In this document: piece by piece, positions 8,431-15,904 of the stretch
How positions within the stretch are numbered: the stretch's first letter is position 1
Layout of the letters: each line of letters begins with the position of its first letter
From: an uncultured Candidatus Poseidoniales archaeon
GTDB taxonomy: Archaea; Thermoplasmatota; Poseidoniia; Poseidoniales; Poseidoniaceae
Direction: 5' to 3'
Length of the DNA: 40,997 nt
NCBI GenBank assembly: GCA_905182715.1
Contig: CAJJCP010000006.1
Span: 1 to 40,997 of the forward strand
Made by a program: the position numbers and the translations under genes
Notes under the pieces: model-generated
The model's input: only the letters and a program-made list of their open reading frames with translations
The model's database searches: none
Told to the model about the DNA's origin: nothing

Positions 8431-9087
8431 TTGACGAGTGTATTTGTGTTGTGTGGAATTCTCATGTCGCCTCTCCTCCCCTTTATGCTGGTTTACGCCA
8501 TCATACGGTATGGGAAGAGCAAAATAAACGGCAGGATGGTAAATTTGGCTCCTGCTCTCCAGTTTCAGTGCCTACCCTCTTCACAAATCGCTCCTTATCG
8601 CCGACTTTTCATGCTCCGTGGGACCTCGGTTCTGGTTGGCCAAATCACTCCATTTGGCTGTCTGATTTGGGTGAAGAAATCTAAAAGAAGGGCGGGCAGC
8701 AATAAAAGCGATTACACGAGATTAGAAGTTCACCTCCCAAGGACACTCAACCTCGGACTCAAAATTGAACCGGAGTTCTCAAATTTAACCTCTTTATTTG
8801 ACCTTTTCGACAAGGACCTCCAAATCAACGATGAGGTCTTTGATAAAATGTTCAAAATAAGGGCGAACGATTCCAATGCCGTTTACCAGTTCCTCACACC
8901 TCAACGAAAGGTAGCGATCTACAACGCTCAACAGGCAATGATGAAAACAGCGGCACTGCAAATCACAGACACCATGGTCGAGGCTCAAATCCATGGTACA
9001 GACATGAATGCGGAAGAAATAATCTTTGTAATGAGGCAACTCGTAGCCGTAGCGCATCAAGTTTCGAGCCCCTCACCTCAAAGGTGA
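8431..9087 (+). CDS. Membrane-anchored hypothetical protein
   Basis: The family is not recognised. The reading frame begins at TTG 8431 (an in-frame ATG lies at 8464) and encodes an N-terminal hydrophobic segment FVLCGILMSPLLPFMLVYAI, a basic middle region, and a soluble C-terminal domain. That domain contains FDKMFKIRANDSNAVYQFLT followed by PQRKVAIYNAQQ. An 'x-ranDxxaVxxfLtpxxr' pattern recurs in uncharacterised membrane-associated bacterial and archaeal proteins, but this does not give a function. It follows the aceE tail by about 60 bases on the same strand. Confidence 0.6.
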   Translation: MTSVFVLCGILMSPLLPFMLVYAIIRYGKSKINGRMVNLAPALQFQCLPSSQIAPYRRLFMLRGTSVLVGQITPFGCLIWVKKSKRRAGSNKSDYTRLEVHLPRTLNLGLKIEPEFSNLTSLFDLFDKDLQINDEVFDKMFKIRANDSNAVYQFLTPQRKVAIYNAQQAMMKTAALQITDTMVEAQIHGTDMNAEEIIFVMRQLVAVAHQVSSPSPQR

Positions 9088-9127
9088 TTCGGGCGCTTGT
9101 GAGAACACGGCTTCCTTGGGTTGAGGT

Positions 9128-9478
9128 TCACTCGCTTCCGACAAGTTTGTAATCATCAGAAAGTGGTGTAGCACCGGTTTCCATTGAGATGATTTGACCG
9201 TCTTTGAAGCGCATGAACGACATCACAGCTTCAGAATCTGAATCGTTTGCAAAGTGAACAATAGAGTGAGCAACGCCGACTTCATCGTTTTCGAACAAGA
9301 TTCTGTTGTGTTCTGATGTTGGAGTGCTGCCGCCGCTGACGAATCCGAGAATGTCAGATTTACTCATGGTGTGTCCGCCCACATGCGGGTTGAAGACACA
9401 ATCATCGTGGATGATTTTTCCGAGTGCTTCGACGTTTGCGGTATCCCAGGCTTCATTGTATGCTGCTATGATAGACAT
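9128..9478 (-). CDS. SnoaL-like / NTF2-fold protein
   Basis: A 116-aa protein starting MSIIAAYNEAWDTANVEAL, the typical first helix of SnoaL-like NTF2-fold proteins. It continues with IIHDDCVFNPHVGGHTMSK, strands ending VMSFMRFKDGQIISME, and a short C-terminal tail. NTF2 folds serve as small enzymes (isomerases, cyclases) and as beta subunits of ring-hydroxylating oxygenases. It lies on the same strand as the Rieske oxygenase and cupin genes, from which it is separated by the island, so it may once have belonged to that operon. The open frame extends 40 codons upstream without homology. Confidence 0.75.
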   Translation of the reverse strand: MSIIAAYNEAWDTANVEALGKIIHDDCVFNPHVGGHTMSKSDILGFVSGGSTPTSEHNRILFENDEVGVAHSIVHFANDSDSEAVMSFMRFKDGQIISMETGATPLSDDYKLVGSE

Positions 9479-9564
9479 GATTTCTCCTTGAGGTCTCCGT
9501 TTATTAAACTCGTCGTATGGAGAATCTGCCGTAAAATATCTCATTCTTCTTGGCGCAAATTGAA

Positions 9565-9575
9565 GACACACCGTG
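9565..9575. repeat. Candidate left attachment-site core (11-bp direct repeat)
   Basis: GACACACCGTG occurs here and again, in the same orientation, at 18423-18433. The two copies bracket the AT-rich island, and this one lies about 150 bases before the serine recombinase start. A short common core is what serine-recombinase integration leaves behind. The flanks beyond the 11 bases are not identical. Confidence 0.45.
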
Positions 9576-9688
9576 CAGTATGGCCGACCATATAGCAACC
9601 CGAAAATCCACTTTTACTTCTGCTTCCGCAAGCAGAATGACAAGGACACACAGCCCGATTGTCAATGGAAGTCAGAAGCGCGTGGGCG

Positions 9689-9697
9689 TATATAGCA
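9689..9697 (+). promoter_or_regulatory. TATA box of the recombinase gene
   Basis: GTATATAGC is centred about 26 bases before the ATG at 9719, implying a leaderless transcript starting at that codon. This favours 9719 over the ATG at 9710. Confidence 0.5.
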
Positions 9698-9718
9698 AAC
9701 CTGTAACATATGGGAGCG

Positions 9719-10429
9719 ATGAGCAAGCAGACCCAAGCAGAACCGTGCGTTCTCTATATTCGAGTTTCAACAGCTCCGCCAAGCCAACCAAGGTGTAAGC
9801 CTCAAAGCGCAGATTGCGAGAGGAAACTTCACGCACAATATCAGAATTTTCTGCTTCCAAATACCCACATTTTCATTGATAGTGGAGTCAGTGCCAAAAC
9901 TCCACTGTGGTCAAGACCTGCTGGTAAGCAGATGAAGGCGTTCATCGCTAAGCACAAAATCAAGCAGATAATTGCTTACAGAATGGACCGATTATTCCGC
10001 AACACCCTCGATTGCCTTGCTACAGTTGAAGAATTAGAGAAACAAGGCGTAGGAATTCAGCTCTGTGAATCAGGCGGAATGCCGCTTGACTTGTCAACGG
10101 CAATGGGTAAAATGATGCTGACCATGCTTGCAGGATTCGGTGAAATGGAGCGCAACATCATCAGCGAGCGAACCACCATGGCGCTGCAACATCTCAAAGA
10201 TACAGGAAGACGTTTCACATACGACAAGTATGGATGGGATGCGGATAAGGACAACAATTTCATTGAGAATGAGGATGAGCAGTATTGGATTGAATACATC
10301 AATGCAAGATACCATGAAGACGGCATCAAAGTCTCAGAGATTGCAAGAGAACTGAACATCTGTGGCGTTCCAACCAAGCGTGGAGGAAAATGGGCTCACA
10401 AACAAGTAAGTCGGATTTTAAAAAGGTGA
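9719..10429 (+). CDS. Serine recombinase (resolvase/invertase family), with a compensated frameshift
   Basis: The catalytic N-terminal domain starts CVLYIRVST, where the Ser of YxRxS is the nucleophile. It is followed by IDSGVSAKTPLWSRPAGKQM, YRMDRLFRNTLD and GFGEMERNIISERT with conserved arginines. A short DNA-binding domain follows, ending in GVPTKRGGKWAHKQVSRIL, as in 'Recombinase'-domain integrases. Between the first motif and IDSGVSAKT the frame reads non-homologous residues, while the +1 frame at about 9778-9822 encodes RQANQGVSLKAQIAR, the expected family motif. An extra base near 9777 and a missing one near 9822 would explain this. At 237 aa it is much shorter than large serine integrases. 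It probably mobilised the island. Confidence 0.85.
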   Translation: MSKQTQAEPCVLYIRVSTAPPSQPRCKPQSADCERKLHAQYQNFLLPNTHIFIDSGVSAKTPLWSRPAGKQMKAFIAKHKIKQIIAYRMDRLFRNTLDCLATVEELEKQGVGIQLCESGGMPLDLSTAMGKMMLTMLAGFGEMERNIISERTTMALQHLKDTGRRFTYDKYGWDADKDNNFIENEDEQYWIEYINARYHEDGIKVSEIARELNICGVPTKRGGKWAHKQVSRILKR

Positions 10430-10430
10430 A

Positions 10431-11348
10431 TTACCCTATTCCACGTAATATTTTCTTTACTTTTTTGTAAATCTGCTTATGTAATTTCTTTTTCTTGTTC
10501 TTTTTTGGAACATAATCCTCTAGGTTCTTTTGTTCCCTGCTAAAGTCAAGTGTGTGGTCAACTCCTGTTTCATGCCCCCCACGATCTACAAAGTTTGGTA
10601 GTTCATGAGAAATTAGATAATCAATCGCAAAGCCAGTCCAATAATCCTGTTTGCCTTCTGAAAAAGTAGGATATTCTTCCCAACCAAAATTTGGTCTTTT
10701 TACATACAATATCCCAGACGCCTTCATGTTGTTTTTATTTTCCCATCTACCCATCTCATTGTCATACCAACCTGATTTACCTCCGTTTGAAGTATGATCC
10801 TTCTTTAGTCTAAATTTGATGCCAATTAGTGTATCAAGATGGGGTGACAAGACCTCTGCAACTTCAGGTGGGCATTTTGGTAACTTCGCGTAGTTGCTAA
10901 TTTGATACTGGAGCCTAAGATATGTACCATTTTTGAAGCTAAGTTGAAAGTTTATTGGGCGTTGAGAATACTTCTTATTTAATTCACTAGCAACTATTTT
11001 CAGTTTATCATGCCATTCTTGTGTCCAGTCAAGTCGAACAAGATCAGCATGATTGATTTCATATTCCCATGGGACCACGCTAGAATCCTCATTGGTAATC
11101 AAGTACATTTCATAACTTTCGACAATTGCCTCTATATCTCTCTTTTTTGAAAATTTACCCGGTCTTGTTAGGCTTGGAAATGCATCTGTGGATGTTTTTT
11201 CGAAGTTCCAAACAATCAACAATTTTGGTAATTTATCTGCAGTCCATCCATCTATGGATGAAAGGCGTAAACTCCTTCCAGAATTGATTTTCCGAGACTT
11301 GTTTTCCGACTTCTCGAGACGTTTTAGCCAGTTATCTCCACTAGTCAC
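10431..11348 (-). CDS. Unknown island protein paired with the methyltransferase
   Basis: The family is not recognised. The product is 305 aa, soluble, with a basic C-terminus (KKNKKKKLHKQIYKKVKKIL). Aromatic, charged motifs include KSGWYDNEMGRWENKNNMKA and RPNFGWEEYPTFSEGKQDYW. No Walker, PD-(D/E)xK, HNH or helicase motif can be named with confidence. The start lies 4 bases after the methyltransferase stop, so the two are almost certainly co-transcribed; by position it could be a restriction, specificity or immunity partner. Its end abuts the convergent recombinase. Base composition is AT-rich like the rest of the island. Confidence 0.75.
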   Translation of the reverse strand: MTSGDNWLKRLEKSENKSRKINSGRSLRLSSIDGWTADKLPKLLIVWNFEKTSTDAFPSLTRPGKFSKKRDIEAIVESYEMYLITNEDSSVVPWEYEINHADLVRLDWTQEWHDKLKIVASELNKKYSQRPINFQLSFKNGTYLRLQYQISNYAKLPKCPPEVAEVLSPHLDTLIGIKFRLKKDHTSNGGKSGWYDNEMGRWENKNNMKASGILYVKRPNFGWEEYPTFSEGKQDYWTGFAIDYLISHELPNFVDRGGHETGVDHTLDFSREQKNLEDYVPKKNKKKKLHKQIYKKVKKILRGIG

Positions 11349-11352
11349 GGTA

Positions 11353-13233
11353 TCAATCGTGGCTAGGCCTATCTCTCATATAACCTCGTAACGCTTCCAT
11401 TTTACCAAATAATGAATTGGTTTTGCATCCAAAAACCCGCTTATGCGGCGTCATATTGATGGTTTTCAGTAACTCATTATCTAACTCTTGCAACAGCTCT
11501 TGTTTGTAATTATAATTGATATTTGGAATCTGCTTACCAGCATTATGTTTGAAGACCCTACAGTCATCAACTGCATCATCCAATTTTTTACTGAATTCTG
11601 CAGCAATTTTATTCTCTAAAGCGAGTATTGGGAATGACAATATATCCTTCATTTCTACTTGGAAACCATTACCATTAATCCTCCACCACCAATAAAACAA
11701 ATTACTATTCAAAGTTGAATGAATGAGGTGATAATATTCTTCTGAAACTCGCAACTGAATTGTATTTGGCCTTTCAAGATCAAACGGTACTGCGGTTATG
11801 AAATAGCGAATGGCTTTTGGAATAAATAAAATTCTCCCACCTTCTTTTACTATGGTATCAGAGATTGTATTCTTTTGACGTTTCAATTTCCGAAACAATT
11901 CAAGATCCTGTCTGCTTTCTAACATAGGTATTGCGCCATTATGAATGTCACTTTTAGCGATTTTAATTTGATTTAGATTCTTGAACAAATCATCTCGTTC
12001 TTCTCTTCGTCTCCATCTCAAGAGGGGTGAAGTGTAAATTGAGTGTTTTTCATTACGATTCAACAGTACTATTGTTGTTCGTTGATTGATGTTCGTATTT
12101 GTGTTTGATTCAATCTTTCCTTGATCGAATAAGAAATCTGGAACACTGTCAAAAATCTGCATTCTCAAAGATGATTCATCATCAATCAAACGCTGTCTAA
12201 GAGGCAATGTTTCTTTTGATGCAACGATGCTTTGTGGAATTATGTAGCATAATAACCCATCATCATTTAATAAATTCAAGGCTAATTCAGTAAATGCGCA
12301 GTACAAATTTCGTGTACTCGCCATAGTAAAGCCTTGCAACATTTCTGGTTTCACTCGCACATACGGAGGATTACCAAACACTACGTCAAAACCACCATTC
12401 ACTTTGAAGCCAGTGATTTTGTTCCAAGAAACCTTGTCTTCGCAAGCCCCCAGTTCTAAACTATCACAATTAGCCATGTTAAATTCGATTCCTGATTGCG
12501 GACATCCAGCAGAAATCCAAAGAACTACTTTTGCTAGTTGTAAAGCCTCTCCATCGATATCTGCCGAATAAATTACTTTGCTGCAAATGTCAAACCTAAA
12601 CTTTGCTTCATCTTTCAGATTCCACTTACGAGATGCCTTCTTCCAAAGAACTCTTACTAATTGAGAGCAGAACGCACCAGACCCAATCGCTGGATCCAGC
12701 ACCTTCATTTCGAGTAGTTCTTCGAGAGAACCACAGCGAGAAACCATGGCCTTAGCAACATTTGAACACATATATTCTGTGACATCATATGGAGTGTATA
12801 TCTTCCCAGCATCTCTTCTTGCAGGATTGTGGACTAATTCAACATCATTATTTTTCCATATTGCTTGATGGCCAGAGAATAATTCTGATACACCACCTAG
12901 ATCTTCTTCAGTGAGAATCTTTCTATTGTTTTTGATATAATCCTGAACCTTTTGAGTGTAATTAGATTTTTCAACTTGAATAATTTGTTCAATACCATTT
13001 TCAAAAAGTGAGAGGGGTTGTCCTTTTTGCACTAAATGTTGGGGGATTTTTTGTCCAGTAATTGCTTCAACTGCATTCCCTAATGTGAGATTTAACGCCG
13101 AAATATATTCTCTCTGTATTGACTTTATTGATGATTTAGGGCTCGTATATGTTCTGATGTGGTCCATGATTGAATTTGCACATAGAGTTGTCAAATCTTT
13201 ACGAGCCTTGCTACGTAAAAGCTGACTGACCAT
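11353..13233 (-). CDS. N6-adenine DNA methyltransferase, Eco57I-like
   Basis: This enzyme probably methylates adenine N6 in DNA. Motif X-like TPYDVTEYM lies near residue 147, the SAM-binding motif DPAIGSGAF at about 180-188, and the catalytic NPPYVR from about 288, in the order of gamma-class Type IIG/Eco57I-like methylases. The C-terminal half (about 390-626), with paired repeats such as FYWWWRINGNGFQVEMKDIL, is the likely target-recognition region. No nuclease motif is obvious in the N-terminal 130 residues, so this may be a methylase without its own cutter. It is divergent from the PLD-helicase gene, and the unknown 305-aa gene follows in the same operon. Confidence 0.9.
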   Translation of the reverse strand: MVSQLLRSKARKDLTTLCANSIMDHIRTYTSPKSSIKSIQREYISALNLTLGNAVEAITGQKIPQHLVQKGQPLSLFENGIEQIIQVEKSNYTQKVQDYIKNNRKILTEEDLGGVSELFSGHQAIWKNNDVELVHNPARRDAGKIYTPYDVTEYMCSNVAKAMVSRCGSLEELLEMKVLDPAIGSGAFCSQLVRVLWKKASRKWNLKDEAKFRFDICSKVIYSADIDGEALQLAKVVLWISAGCPQSGIEFNMANCDSLELGACEDKVSWNKITGFKVNGGFDVVFGNPPYVRVKPEMLQGFTMASTRNLYCAFTELALNLLNDDGLLCYIIPQSIVASKETLPLRQRLIDDESSLRMQIFDSVPDFLFDQGKIESNTNTNINQRTTIVLLNRNEKHSIYTSPLLRWRRREERDDLFKNLNQIKIAKSDIHNGAIPMLESRQDLELFRKLKRQKNTISDTIVKEGGRILFIPKAIRYFITAVPFDLERPNTIQLRVSEEYYHLIHSTLNSNLFYWWWRINGNGFQVEMKDILSFPILALENKIAAEFSKKLDDAVDDCRVFKHNAGKQIPNINYNYKQELLQELDNELLKTINMTPHKRVFGCKTNSLFGKMEALRGYMRDRPSHD

Positions 13234-13401
13234 GTTACTCTCTTACTGCCAACGGTATTTAAGCTAATTCAATGCAAGAGGTTAAAATGTCTTGAGGCGT
13301 AGGTCCACTTGAACAATGGGGTGATTATTTGAGCAATATAGGTGCCTTAATTTTGGTCAAATCCGACTCTTTTTCTTTGAATTAAGATAAAATGAAAGGG
13401 T
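13234..13401. promoter_or_regulatory. Divergent promoter region of the defence cluster
   Basis: This 168-bp AT-rich space separates the methyltransferase (minus) and PLD-helicase (plus) genes. On the minus strand TTAAATAC (13255-13262) lies 22-29 bases before the methyltransferase ATG, a good TATA box for a leaderless start. On the plus strand TTAAGATA near 13382-13389 is a weaker candidate about 15-20 bases before the GTG at 13402. One shared region would let modification and the other functions be balanced. Confidence 0.5.
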
Positions 13402-15591
13402 GTGATTTTTGTGGAGAATACGGATGAACTCAGCGGAGGTGGATTATCCGACGATTTTAATGTCATGGATAGATTATATGCCCCCTGTTTAAAATGGGCG
13501 ACAAAGTATGTTCGAGATGCAGGATATTTTGGTTCTCAGGTATATCGGGCAATGGATAAAGAGATGTTGGATTTCGTGTTGAGAAACAAGGACAATCACA
13601 TCACTCTTATCATAAATGTAGATATCCAGCCTTCAGACTATGACGCAATGGTTTTAGATGATTTAGGATGTAAGGAACAAGTATTCAAAGAATTACGTGA
13701 AATGCTTGAGGACGATGTGTTGAAAGATCCGGTGAAAATGTTAGCATCGATTATTGCTGTTAAACAAATGACTGTTTACGTGAGTCTTCGTAACAGACCA
13801 TCAGGTTCCAAATCCTTAGACCATTCAAAGACTGGCTATTTTACTAATGGTGAAAAAACAGTGTACTTCGACGGCAGTTTCAACGAAACTTATCCCGGTA
13901 CAGTTCGTGGCCTAGATAAAGGAAATAAAGAGCATTTTCATATTTATGCCGATTGGGAGACTGATCCTAAGACATGGCGTCAGCATGTAGCCCCATTTAT
14001 AAAAAGATTAGATGATGATTGCAAAGGCTCGTTCCCCAAAACTTCTGCTCCGGGTACTATCATTGTTGAAATTGAAGATATTCCAAGGGATAAATTACCC
14101 ACGCTAAAGGATGAGGATTGGGATCCAGAGAACCACAAGGAACGAGCAGCCCAAAGATCTGCAAATCTTTACAAAGAGTTCGAAGATAAAATCGCTCATA
14201 AATCGAAATCTGAAGATGACACAACTGAGGTGGGGTCCGAACAAGTTCATGAAATAGCAGATTTAGTATCCAAAGAAATACTCTCTCCAACTGAACTAGT
14301 CAAAGGTCGCAAGCACCAAGGAGAAGCATTGAAAGAGTGGAAAGATGCAGGATTCAAAGGTATCTTAAAGCATGCAACTGGCAGTGGAAAGACAATCACG
14401 GCACTTTCTGCGATAGAACAGCATCTTGCGGAAAATAAGCCAGTTATACTTGTGGTGCCTGGAATACCTTTACTAAATCAGTGGGAAGATGAGATACGTG
14501 AGAAACTTGGTTTGAACATTGATTTGGCTCTTTTTGGAGATGGTCGGCAAAAGAACGAAGATTATTCACTGTTTAAAGCAATCATGAATAAAGGGCTTTC
14601 CTCCCCGACATTAATTCTATGCACAAAAGACACTTTGACGGGACAAACAGTGTCTCCGTTGTTGAAAAATACAGATGAAGAAAATCTGGCTAACATTTTA
14701 TTTGTTTTCGATGAATGTCACAAAGCCGGAGAACCTAAATGGCGTTCACTGATGAATTTAAGATTTGGAAAATGTCTTGGACTAAGTGCTACGCCTGAAC
14801 GCGCCATAGGGATTGCTGATGATGGTAGCGAAAATAAAGAAAATGGAAACGATATCATTGCGTCTTTACTCGGAGAAGTTGTTCACACCTTTGACCTCAA
14901 AGATGCCATTGATGCTGAATACCTAACAGGATTTAGATATTACCTCCATGAGGCTGAACTCACCATAGCAGAACAAAAAGAGTACGATGAAGAAAGAAAA
15001 AATATAGGTCAATGGGGGGGTCCTCCCGACCAGAACATTGCAATCCATAAAGCAAGACGAATCGTCAAAAAAGCAAAAAATAAAATCCCTATCGCCGCTC
15101 AAATTATTTCTGAGAATTTCAATTTAGGCGATTATTGGTTAATTTATTGTGCGACTACCCCCATGTTGAATGAGGTAAGGGCACAAATCGGAAAGCTAAA
15201 TCCGAATTTACAAAAAGAAATCTATGAGTTTCATTCCAAAAACAAAGACTATAGGGATAAAGATCTAGAATCTTATCGTAGACAAGGAGGCATCATGCTT
15301 GCGATGAAATGTCTCGACGAGGGAGTTAATATTCCAAATATCACACATGGAATTGTTTTGTCTTCATCAACTATCGAGCGTGAGTTCATTCAACGGCGTG
15401 GTCGAATGCTGAGGAAAGCGGAAGGAAAAGAACTAGCTCATATTTACGATGTGATTTGTTTGCCGCATTCCAGTGCGAGCCCATCATCAAGGGAAAGTAT
15501 ACTGAAACACGAAAGAAATAGGGTGGAGGAATTTGGCTCGATAAGTAAGAATTCTCTTGGAATAAAGTTGCAACTCCTTAAAATCAAATGA
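13402..15591 (+). CDS. PLD-family nuclease domain fused to SF2 helicase
   Basis: A 729-aa two-part protein. The N-terminal part has a phospholipase-D/HKD-like signature: H141-x-K143 in LDHSKTGYF and GSFN at about 158-161, which fits the HxK...GSxN half-site of PLD nucleases. After a charged linker comes an SF2 helicase: ATGSGKT (about 325-331), DECH (437-440), SATPER, and motif VI QRRGRMLR from about 664. Such fusions occur in restriction and phage-defence clusters, where the helicase translocates on DNA and the PLD domain cuts. The start codon is GTG. It is first in the plus-strand half of the cluster, followed by the small protein and DndD-like ATPase. Confidence 0.88.
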   Translation: MIFVENTDELSGGGLSDDFNVMDRLYAPCLKWATKYVRDAGYFGSQVYRAMDKEMLDFVLRNKDNHITLIINVDIQPSDYDAMVLDDLGCKEQVFKELREMLEDDVLKDPVKMLASIIAVKQMTVYVSLRNRPSGSKSLDHSKTGYFTNGEKTVYFDGSFNETYPGTVRGLDKGNKEHFHIYADWETDPKTWRQHVAPFIKRLDDDCKGSFPKTSAPGTIIVEIEDIPRDKLPTLKDEDWDPENHKERAAQRSANLYKEFEDKIAHKSKSEDDTTEVGSEQVHEIADLVSKEILSPTELVKGRKHQGEALKEWKDAGFKGILKHATGSGKTITALSAIEQHLAENKPVILVVPGIPLLNQWEDEIREKLGLNIDLALFGDGRQKNEDYSLFKAIMNKGLSSPTLILCTKDTLTGQTVSPLLKNTDEENLANILFVFDECHKAGEPKWRSLMNLRFGKCLGLSATPERAIGIADDGSENKENGNDIIASLLGEVVHTFDLKDAIDAEYLTGFRYYLHEAELTIAEQKEYDEERKNIGQWGGPPDQNIAIHKARRIVKKAKNKIPIAAQIISENFNLGDYWLIYCATTPMLNEVRAQIGKLNPNLQKEIYEFHSKNKDYRDKDLESYRRQGGIMLAMKCLDEGVNIPNITHGIVLSSSTIEREFIQRRGRMLRKAEGKELAHIYDVICLPHSSASPSSRESILKHERNRVEEFGSISKNSLGIKLQLLKIK

Positions 15592-15606
15592 TTACCATCC
15601 TCAGCA

Positions 15607-15614
15607 TTATATAC
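15607..15614 (+). promoter_or_regulatory. TATA box before the small protein and DndD-like ATPase
   Basis: TTATATAC sits 21-28 bases before ATG 15635, the right spacing for a leaderless transcript. It suggests the small protein, the ATPase and the last small gene can be transcribed separately from the helicase, and it favours 15635 over the TTG at 15620. Confidence 0.5.
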
Positions 15615-15634
15615 TGCTATTGAATGTAAATAGT

Positions 15635-15904
15635 ATGGCCCACACGGATCATGAAAAAACAAGTGGGTTAGACTTACCTCAAGTTCCATCTATCACTCCT
15701 ACCATTGATGAACTAAAAATCACTTTGAAGAAATACCGTGACAAAATCCCAGAACTTTCTGAACTAACCAACAAAAGGCTCGAAGAAATTCTTGACAAGT
15801 TGTACCAAAACTCGTATAATGCCGATGGTGGGGCAAAATTAAAAATAGATTTGGATAATTTACTCGATGAGATTGTAGATGAGATATACTCGGAGAGCGA
15901 TTAG
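15635..15904 (+). CDS. Small acidic helical protein of the defence cluster
   Basis: An 89-aa protein of unknown family. After a short polar N-terminus it is almost entirely predicted helix, with IDELKITLKKYRDKIPELSE and NKRLEEILDKLYQNSY and a strongly acidic end, LDEIVDEIYSESD. Its stop is directly followed by the ATG of the DndD-like gene, with no spacer, so translation is probably coupled. By position and size it could be an adaptor or regulator of the ATPase; nothing in the sequence shows a catalytic site. Confidence 0.7.
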   Translation: MAHTDHEKTSGLDLPQVPSITPTIDELKITLKKYRDKIPELSELTNKRLEEILDKLYQNSYNADGGAKLKIDLDNLLDEIVDEIYSESD

